In this document: positions 58,160-64,000 of the stretch, piece after piece | Numbering within the stretch: the first letter of the stretch is position 1 | Layout of the letters: each line of letters begins with the position of its first letter | Source of the DNA: Chryseobacterium sp. ZHDP1 | GTDB taxonomy: Bacteria > Bacteroidota > Bacteroidia > Flavobacteriales > Weeksellaceae | DNA length: 64,000 bases | Assembly (NCBI RefSeq): GCF_018603435.1 | Contig: NZ_CP075682.1 | Span: 2,728,001-2,792,000 of the forward strand | Direction of reading: 5' to 3' | Made by a program: the position numbers and the translations under genes | Notes under the pieces: model-generated | Database searches by the model: none | What the model was told of the DNA's origin: nothing | What the model saw: only the letters and a program-made list of their open reading frames with translations

Positions 58160-58408
58160 TTACAATGCGCAAAGCGGCTGTAATCCGTTTGGACAAACTT
58201 CCGTACAGTAGATATACTGTCCACTGTCCGGACAATATCCTACAGGGTCTCCAGGATTTCCGGGATCTCCTCCTCCACCTAAACAAGGATCGCCCGGCGG
58301 AATTTTACAAGGACATCCAACAGGTCCGATATCGCATTTTTCTGCGCCACCGCCTCCTTTAATTTCTCTTAAATCTGCACGATTTAGTTTTTTAAGATTT
58401 TTCAGCAT
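58160..58408 (-). CDS. Bacteriocin-like peptide with double-glycine leader
   Basis: 82 residues. The leader MLKNLKKLNRADLREIKGG has the amphipathic pattern and Gly18-Gly19 expected for cleavage by C39-peptidase ABC exporters. The remaining part of about 63 residues has eight cysteines (25, 32, 34, 42, 59, 68, 72, 80) and a Gly/Pro stretch near 43-57 (LGGGGDPGNPGDPVG). Small bacteriocin-like proteins of this kind occur in Chryseobacterium. No exporter, modifying enzyme or immunity gene is adjacent. A TATATTTG element at 58437-58444 could be its promoter. Confidence 0.75.
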   Translation of the reverse strand: MLKNLKKLNRADLREIKGGGGAEKCDIGPVGCPCKIPPGDPCLGGGGDPGNPGDPVGYCPDSGQYIYCTEVCPNGLQPLCAL

Positions 58409-58436
58409 AATATTTAGTTTTATTTGTATTGTGCAA

Positions 58437-58444
58437 CAAATATA
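58437..58444 (-). promoter_or_regulatory. -7 element before bacteriocin-like gene
   Basis: TATATTTG on the minus strand matches TAnnTTTG exactly, 28 bp upstream of the start codon. A matching TTG at the normal distance is not seen. Confidence 0.35.
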
Positions 58445-58561
58445 TTAAATCAATCCATATAGTTCACTAAATATTTCTCAAAACAGAGAATTTATTTAAA
58501 TTTTATTTTCTTTTTAATCAGCCAATTGTATTTTTATTTAACTTTAATAAAAAATGAAAAC

Positions 58562-58939
58562 ATGAAAATCGTAAAATTTATCCTGTCTCTTCTTTTCGGA
58601 TTAATGTTTATTAATGCCGGATTAAATAAATTTTTCAATTATATGCCAATGGAAAAGCCGACTCCCGAACAAATGAAACTTTTTGCCGCATTTGGAGAAA
58701 TCAGTTGGCTGATGCCGCTTACAGGAATAGTCGAAGTTATAGGCGGTCTGCTTTTTATTTTTCCTAAAACGAGAGCTTTAGGCGCCATTATTATTCTTCC
58801 GGTAATGATCGGAATTGTCTGCCATATCTTTACTTTAGACAAATCTCCGATGGGAATGTCAATTGTCGGAGTTCTTTTCCTTATCAATCTTTGGATGATT
58901 ATTGATAATAAAGAAAAATATAAAACCTTAGTGAAATAA
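58562..58939 (+). CDS. DoxX-family membrane protein
   Basis: 125 residues from the ATG at 58562 (MKIVKFILSLLFG); an upstream ATG at 58526 adds residues that do not fit. Four hydrophobic helices and the family blocks FINAGLNKFF and LTGIVEVIGGLLFIFPKTRALG are seen. DoxX-like proteins are small inner-membrane proteins of uncertain role, sometimes linked to thiol or quinone chemistry. Single gene. Confidence 0.8.
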   Translation: MKIVKFILSLLFGLMFINAGLNKFFNYMPMEKPTPEQMKLFAAFGEISWLMPLTGIVEVIGGLLFIFPKTRALGAIIILPVMIGIVCHIFTLDKSPMGMSIVGVLFLINLWMIIDNKEKYKTLVK

Positions 58940-58951
58940 AAGATTGAAGGG

Positions 58952-58986
58952 TCACTTGTGAATTATGCTTCGCAAGTGAATTTTTA
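58952..58986. terminator. Hairpin between DoxX and acyl-CoA dehydrogenase genes
   Basis: tcacttg (58952-58958) and caagtga (58973-58979) with a 14-nt loop, then atttttaa. It lies between converging genes. Confidence 0.5.
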
Positions 58987-59032
58987 AATTGACAAGCAAA
59001 GCGAATTGATTATTGACCATTCATTTTTAATA

Positions 59033-60391
59033 TCATACAAATGCACTGAAACCTGTAATTGATCTTCCTACGATAAGGGAGTTAATTTCCTTTGTTCCTT
59101 CATATGAATAAATAGCTTCCGCATCGGCTACAAATCTTGCGACATCATATTCGAGCAGAATTCCGTTTCCGCCCATCACTTCACGTGCTCTGGAAACAAT
59201 ATCTCTGGTTCTCATAGTACAGAAAACTTTGGCTAAAGAAGCGTGCTCATCTTTTAAAATTCCTTCATCCTGCATTTCGGAAAGCCTGAAAACCATGGTC
59301 TGCATTGCTGTAAGATTGGAAAGCATCTCTACCAAATGTCCCTGAATCATCTGGAAAGAAGCAATCGGTTTTCCAAACTGTTCTCTTTTTCTTGTGTAAT
59401 CCAACGCACTTTCGTACGCTCCTCTTGCACATCCTGTTGCCATCCATGCAACTCCGGCTCTCGTCATTCGCAGTACTTTTGCGGTATCTTTAAAAGAATT
59501 GGCATTCTGAAGTCTGTTTTCTTCTGTTACCAAACAATCTTTCAGCGTAATCAACCCATTCTGAACAATTCTCAACGCCATTTTTCCTTTGATTTTTTCA
59601 ACGGAATATCCGGGATTGTCTTTTTCTACGATAAACCCCTTCACTTCGCCGTCATCTAAATCTCTTGCCCAGATAATAATTAAATCTGCAAATGTTGCAT
59701 TTCCGATCCATTTCTTCTGTCCGTTCAGGATCCAGCCTTCTGGCGTTTTTTTACAGGTAACCGTTAATCCTCCTGCAGCTCCGGAGCCAACTTCGGGTTC
59801 TGTTAATCCAAAAGCTCCGATTTTTTCAAATCTCTGCATCTGAGGAAGCCATTTCTGTTTTTGCTCTTCTGAACCGCAGATATAAATGGAACCCATTGAC
59901 AAACCGGACTGCACTCCGAAAAAGGTAGCAATGGAAGCATCAATTCTAGCCATTTCCATCGCAATAACACCCTCCATTAAAAAAGGCATTCCGGGACAGC
60001 CGTAACCCTCGTAAGTAACTCCGCAGATATTCAGTTTCTGAAATTTTGGGATTAATTCATGCGGGAATTCATCTCTCAGCCAATAATGATTAACAAGTGG
60101 TTTAACTTCTTTTTCCATGAATGCTCTCACTTTTAACTGAATTTCACGCTGTTCAGGGCTTAATGTGTGATATATATCGTAAAAATCGCCGTCAATTTCG
60201 GGAAGCTCCTTTTTCTTTTTGTGAGGATCGAGCATTTTCATCATTCCGTTAAGCTGTTTATCATCTAATTTGGAGAAATTTTCCATCAGCTTGGGAAGAT
60301 TTACCTTTTGAGAAATTGAACTTAACTGATCAAAATCTATGGATCTGAATAATTCTATGGCGTTTCGGATTTTGGAAAAAGTATTTGACAT
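59033..60391 (-). CDS. Acyl-CoA dehydrogenase (glutaryl-CoA dehydrogenase-like)
   Basis: 452-residue FAD enzyme. The substrate/FAD loop GLTEPEVGSGAAGG and the catalytic Glu in SYEGTKEINSLIVGR are present; the latter position is typical of glutaryl-CoA and short-chain dehydrogenases. An N-terminal extension of about 70 residues precedes the core (FSKIRNAIELFRSIDF). It would oxidise an acyl-CoA to the enoyl-CoA and pass electrons to ETF. Specificity is not certain. Confidence 0.88.
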   Translation of the reverse strand: MSNTFSKIRNAIELFRSIDFDQLSSISQKVNLPKLMENFSKLDDKQLNGMMKMLDPHKKKKELPEIDGDFYDIYHTLSPEQREIQLKVRAFMEKEVKPLVNHYWLRDEFPHELIPKFQKLNICGVTYEGYGCPGMPFLMEGVIAMEMARIDASIATFFGVQSGLSMGSIYICGSEEQKQKWLPQMQRFEKIGAFGLTEPEVGSGAAGGLTVTCKKTPEGWILNGQKKWIGNATFADLIIIWARDLDDGEVKGFIVEKDNPGYSVEKIKGKMALRIVQNGLITLKDCLVTEENRLQNANSFKDTAKVLRMTRAGVAWMATGCARGAYESALDYTRKREQFGKPIASFQMIQGHLVEMLSNLTAMQTMVFRLSEMQDEGILKDEHASLAKVFCTMRTRDIVSRAREVMGGNGILLEYDVARFVADAEAIYSYEGTKEINSLIVGRSITGFSAFV

Positions 60392-60597
60392 AATAATTTG
60401 TTGTGTTTGATTTGTAAAAGAACAGCAAAAATTACTCCGAAAATAGGGTATCCAAATCGTTAATAATTTACAAAATACTGAATTTCAAATAATTAAAATG
60501 GAATTTTTCTTTACAGAATTTTTACGTTTCATTTTCAAATATTACAAATGATTCTGTCTGAACTTTGGAATAAGCAAAACATTAAAAATCTATATCT

Positions 60598-61506
60598 ATG
60601 AAAACGAAGTACATCAGACTCACCATCGCAACAGCAATTTTATTAGGGTTTTATTCATGTAAAAAAGGAGAAGTTTCTTCTTCAGAACTGGAAAAATATG
60701 CAACCGCAGATTCCGCAGCAGCAATAACTTCAGACAGCGTTTCTTCTGTTGCAACGATGAAGGTAGAAGACAAACAGTTCATTAAAACAGCAGATGTAAA
60801 TATGGAAGTGAAAGATGTGTACGAAGCAACAATTTCAATCGAAAAATCGGTTCAGGAATTGGGTGGATTTGTAACACACAGCGACCTAAAAAGCAACGTG
60901 GTTTCTGAAGAAACTTACAACACATCAGACGAACAGGCAATGCTGATAAAAAAATACCAGTCCGAAAATGCCATGCAGGTAAGAGTTCCCACAGAAAAAC
61001 TGGGCGAACTGCTGACTTTAATTAACAATAAAAAACTGTTCCTGAATGCAAGATCGATTCATGCGGAAGATGTAACGGCAAATATTAAATATTCTGCTCT
61101 GGAAGCTCAGCGAAACAAAAAAACAACCGACAATATTGCTCAGATGAAAGTAAATAAAGACAAAGTAACCATGAGCGATGAAAATATGAAGGAAGGAAAC
61201 AGCCAGCAACTGGAAAGCATGAATATGACCGATATGCTGAAATACAGCACTGTTGACATTTACATTAAAGAACCCAAAATACGAATAGCAGAAATCGCTG
61301 TTACCAATACACAAAGCATAGACGACAAGTACAAATTTGATTTTCTGTACAGTGCAAAATCAGCTTTTGTGGAAGGATATTATCTGATCCAGAAAATTGT
61401 AGTAGGACTCATCACAGTCTGGCCAATTGTATTAATCGGAATTGCCGCTGTTTATTTTGTAAGAAAAAGAAAACCTGCAAAAAAACAGCCTAGTACAGAA
61501 ATTTAG
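60598..61506 (+). CDS. DUF4349 lipoprotein
   Basis: 302 residues. Lipobox FYSC (Cys21), then a DUF4349 domain (FIKTADVNMEVKDVYEA, QELGGFVTHSD, AMQVRVPTEKLGELL) and one C-terminal transmembrane helix (VGLITVWPIVLIGIAAVYFV) with a basic tail. The lipid anchor plus C-terminal helix suggest a bridge across the envelope or an anti-sigma/sensor role, but no function is established. Confidence 0.83.
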   Translation: MKTKYIRLTIATAILLGFYSCKKGEVSSSELEKYATADSAAAITSDSVSSVATMKVEDKQFIKTADVNMEVKDVYEATISIEKSVQELGGFVTHSDLKSNVVSEETYNTSDEQAMLIKKYQSENAMQVRVPTEKLGELLTLINNKKLFLNARSIHAEDVTANIKYSALEAQRNKKTTDNIAQMKVNKDKVTMSDENMKEGNSQQLESMNMTDMLKYSTVDIYIKEPKIRIAEIAVTNTQSIDDKYKFDFLYSAKSAFVEGYYLIQKIVVGLITVWPIVLIGIAAVYFVRKRKPAKKQPSTEI

Positions 61507-61550
61507 CGATCCTAACTTCGGTTATCTATATATATTTTAAATTTTACAAT

Positions 61551-61580
61551 AAACCTTCGGTAAATCCGGAGGTTTTTATG
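61551..61580. terminator. Bidirectional terminator
   Basis: Stem aaaccttcgg (61551-61560) / ccggaggttt (61566-61575) with a 5-nt loop and a T-rich tail. It lies between the converging DUF4349 and GH125 genes. Confidence 0.8.
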
Positions 61581-61581
61581 T

Positions 61582-63012
61582 TTAAAACTTTCTTTTCAGG
61601 ATATCAGGTTTTGTTTTATGGAGATATAAAATCAATTCTCCAAACAATGTATTTGCCCACGCAAACCATGATCTTGTAAAATCTTTCGGATTATCTACAT
61701 CAAAAGATTCGTGGATAAATCCGGTTCCGGCATGTGTGGCTTTCAGCATTTTAAGGCAGGATACAATTTCTTCGTTATCATCCGTTGTCAAAGCCTGCAT
61801 AATCAAACCTAAAGGCCAGATTTTATGCTCTCCGATGTGCGGTCCGCCAATTCCTTTGACAAATTTACCTTCACTGAACCAAGGATTTGCTTTACTTAAA
61901 GAAAATTTTCGGGTATTTTTATAGATCTCGTCTTCTTTGGATCTGTAACCCAAATACGGAATGGATAATAAATTCGGGACATTGGCATCATCCATAAAAA
62001 GAGCATTTCCAAAACCGTCGATTTCCAAGGCGTAAATTTTTCCGGCAGTCGGATGATTTAAAACTGCATATTTCTGAATGGCTTCATCCACTTCTTCAGC
62101 TAAATTTTTAAACTGAGCGGCGGTATTTTCATCTTTAAAAATTTCAGAAAAAATTTCCGCAGTTTCCCTCAAAGAAACGACCGCAAACATATTAGAAGAA
62201 ATTAAAAACGGATAAAAAGTCGCATCATCCGAAGGTCTGAACATTGAATGAATCAGCCCCACTTTCTTTGTAGGATTTCCATAGCCTCCTGCAAATTGTG
62301 TATCCAAAGGATTTCCATTGGATCTTTGAAATTTGTACCGACCTTTTGAATCTTTTCGCTGCTGTTCTTTAAAAGTCTGTAAAATTAAAAGCATCGCTTT
62401 TTTCCAGTCGGAATCAAAAATGGAAGAATCTCCTGTTATTTTCCAGTAATTGTAAGATAATCTCATGACATAGCAAAGTGAATCGATCTCCCATTTTCTT
62501 TCATGAATTCCGGGTCTCATTTGCGTTGAATCGTCTTTCCATTCGCTTATTTTGTCTGAATTATCGAAAAACGCGTTCGCATAAGGATCAAGAAGAACGC
62601 ATTCAACCTGCTTATTAATGACGCCTTTAAGAAGATTTTTCAGTTTTTCATCTTCATTGGCAAGACTTAAATACGGATAAACCTGCGCCGAAGAATCACG
62701 AAGCCACATCGCATCAATATCTCCCGTGATAACATAGGTATAAGGTTTATTATTTTTCCGGTAAAATTTTACGGTTGTATCAAGTGTATTTGGGAAACAG
62801 TTTTCAAACATCCACGCCAATTCTTCATCTGCAATTGACTTTTTGATGGCTTTAATGGTTTTTTCAACAGCTACTGAAGTAAATTTTCTCTCGCTCATTG
62901 GAGGTCTTTTGGAAATATATTCGTCTGAAAATATAAATCGTACAGAATTGGGAATCGCAAAGAAACCAATTCCTGCTCCTGATTTTTTTATGAATTCTCT
63001 TCTGTTAACCAT
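61582..63012 (-). CDS. GH125 exo-alpha-1,6-mannosidase-like protein
   Basis: 476-residue (alpha/alpha)6-barrel glycoside hydrolase, metal-independent, removing alpha-1,6 mannose residues. Conserved segments: GDIDAMWLRDSSAQVYPYL (acidic catalytic residue Asp in WLRDS), GLIHSMFRPSDDA and GGPHIGEHKIWPLGL. The N-terminus NRREFIKKSGAGIGFFA looks like a Tat-type signal with Arg-Arg, so export folded is likely. Useful for digesting fungal or plant N-glycans; no SusCD pair adjoins it. Confidence 0.85.
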   Translation of the reverse strand: MVNRREFIKKSGAGIGFFAIPNSVRFIFSDEYISKRPPMSERKFTSVAVEKTIKAIKKSIADEELAWMFENCFPNTLDTTVKFYRKNNKPYTYVITGDIDAMWLRDSSAQVYPYLSLANEDEKLKNLLKGVINKQVECVLLDPYANAFFDNSDKISEWKDDSTQMRPGIHERKWEIDSLCYVMRLSYNYWKITGDSSIFDSDWKKAMLLILQTFKEQQRKDSKGRYKFQRSNGNPLDTQFAGGYGNPTKKVGLIHSMFRPSDDATFYPFLISSNMFAVVSLRETAEIFSEIFKDENTAAQFKNLAEEVDEAIQKYAVLNHPTAGKIYALEIDGFGNALFMDDANVPNLLSIPYLGYRSKEDEIYKNTRKFSLSKANPWFSEGKFVKGIGGPHIGEHKIWPLGLIMQALTTDDNEEIVSCLKMLKATHAGTGFIHESFDVDNPKDFTRSWFAWANTLFGELILYLHKTKPDILKRKF

Positions 63013-63147
63013 AGTCTGATGAAAATTTTATTAAAAGTAGTGATTTTACGATTTGAATAAAGTGTTAAACTAATTTTTATCGAAGAAACATTATGAAATC
63101 TCAATAAATCTGATAAGATTCCGTTAAGAAGAAAATAATAACCGCTC

Positions 63148-64000
63148 ATGTTAAAAAAAATTAATTTTTCTGTATTTGTTTTACTTTCAACAACAGTCTT
63201 TTCCCAAACTCAAATTAAAGTTTTAGATGCCGAAAATAAAACCAATGTTCCTTACGCTAAAATTATTTTAAAAGGAAAAGATTATTATAAAAATACAGAA
63301 CAAAATGGAGATGTAACCTTGGAAAAAGATGAAGAAATTGATCACATTGAATCGTTTGGGTATGAAAACTATTATATTTCCCAAAAAGATAATATTTATT
63401 TTCTCAAACCAAAATTCAAAGATATAGAAGGAGTAGAAATTTCCAAACCTAAGTTTACGCAAAGCTATATTATCGGAAGCCTTAAAGAAGATAATTTTGG
63501 GTTTATGTCCGGACTAAGAACGTGGGAAGTTCTTAATTTTTTTGCCAATAAAGATAAAACAGAAAAAAAATTTATCAAAAAGATTAAAATACTTACAGAT
63601 GTAAAAAAAACAAAACAGGATGCGGTTTTCAATCTGGTTATGTATGAAAATGTGGAAGGCCATACAGGAACTGAAAAACTTAAAAATATTGTTGTAACCT
63701 GCAAAAAAGGAAAAAACATTACAGAGATAGATTTTTCTAAGAATCCTGTTACATTTCCAAAAGAAGGTTTATTCATTGGTGTTGAATGGATTATGAATGA
63801 ACAAAATCATTATCAGGATAAAATAACTGTTATTCATTCTGACGGAACAAAAGAAAGGAACAAAATTGTTGACCGCGTAAATCCATGGTTCTTTGGTTAT
63901 AGCTCTTCATCAGGAAATACTTTTGGGAGGACTTCGGATAACATTCAGTCTTCCAATAATCAACATTATAAATTTGCTAATGCTCATAATCTGTCAATGG
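63148..64000 (+). CDS. Secreted protein, unknown (3' end outside window)
   Basis: Open from ATG 63148 to the window end, 284 residues visible. Signal peptide MLKKINFSVFVLLSTTVFSQ, then a carboxypeptidase-regulatory/CNA-B-like segment (IKVLDAENKTNVPYAKIILKG) that continues into SFGYENYYIS. A plug-like GFMSGLRTWEVLNFF follows. A TonB-independent surface or adhesion role is possible. The protein is truncated here, so the family cannot be fixed. Confidence 0.75.
   Translation, partial: MLKKINFSVFVLLSTTVFSQTQIKVLDAENKTNVPYAKIILKGKDYYKNTEQNGDVTLEKDEEIDHIESFGYENYYISQKDNIYFLKPKFKDIEGVEISKPKFTQSYIIGSLKEDNFGFMSGLRTWEVLNFFANKDKTEKKFIKKIKILTDVKKTKQDAVFNLVMYENVEGHTGTEKLKNIVVTCKKGKNITEIDFSKNPVTFPKEGLFIGVEWIMNEQNHYQDKITVIHSDGTKERNKIVDRVNPWFFGYSSSSGNTFGRTSDNIQSSNNQHYKFANAHNLSM

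Noticed and set aside
58138..58362. Plus-strand 74-codon reading frame over the bacteriocin-like gene
   Set aside because: It starts inside the bidirectional terminator and its product lacks any recognisable pattern, while the minus-strand frame has a clear leader and cysteine pattern.

Overview
The window is AT-rich chromosomal DNA from a member of the Bacteroidota, most likely a Chryseobacterium-like flavobacterium (Weeksellaceae). The genus is an inference from overall gene content: SusC/TonB-type receptors, a fused CcoN-CcoO oxidase, CCDC81-like HU protein, GxxExxY protein, no Shine-Dalgarno pattern, and promoters of the flavobacterial TTG-N(17-23)-TAnnTTTG type. No rRNA, tRNA, CRISPR array or prophage was seen. 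The first gene (catalase) and the last gene (secreted protein) are cut by the window ends.

Layout. 1-3353: catalase end, enoyl-CoA hydratase, dCMP deaminase, XerD, Nudix hydrolase. 3930-10332 (minus strand): haem-binding protein, Ig-like lipoprotein, serine hydrolase, hydroxyacid dehydrogenase, GxxExxY protein, acyl-CoA thioesterase, HU/CCDC81-like membrane protein. 10580-12893: TonB receptor under a TPP riboswitch, so probably a thiamine importer. 14093-19460: two different aconitases in tandem. 19572-22353: two outer-membrane proteins. 22680-29722: thiamine operon thiS-thiC-tenI/thiE-thiD-thiE-thiG-thiH-thiF led by a second TPP riboswitch. 30303-31282: GH19 muralytic enzyme followed by a small exported protein. 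31381-33206: RluA, membrane protein, PanB. 33267-42925: Crp/Fnr regulator divergent from a complete cbb3 oxidase locus (ccoI-S-NO-Q-P-G-H plus SafE-like). 42974-48005: frameshifted secreted protein, SerS, lipoprotein, flippase, glycosyltransferase. 48099-54151: conserved protein, two Fe-S proteins, MlaD/MCE protein, PpiD-like foldase. 54411-63012: Lon, AI-2E family transporter, bacteriocin-like double-glycine peptide, DoxX, acyl-CoA dehydrogenase, DUF4349 lipoprotein, GH125 mannosidase.

How the genes work together. Thiamine uptake (TonB receptor) and synthesis (thi operon) are each preceded by a TPP aptamer and so should respond to the same signal. The Crp/Fnr gene faces the cbb3 locus, which suggests oxygen- or redox-linked control of microaerobic respiration. 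The tandem aconitases serve the TCA and possibly the methylcitrate cycles.

The most unusual content lies in gaps between genes. A GxxExxY gene (8513-9046) and a gene-free 311-bp segment (22365-22675) are bounded by closely similar inverted ends of about 35-41 bp, suggesting a mobile cassette and a non-coding relative. A 31-bp perfect inverted repeat fills the thiH-thiF gap, and a 25-bp perfect palindrome with a 3-nt loop lies upstream of the thi operon. Other points of interest are a Cys-rich double-glycine peptide, a possible GH19 toxin/immunity pair and a homopolymer frameshift at 43170-43176. All functional calls are from reading the sequence; no database search was run.
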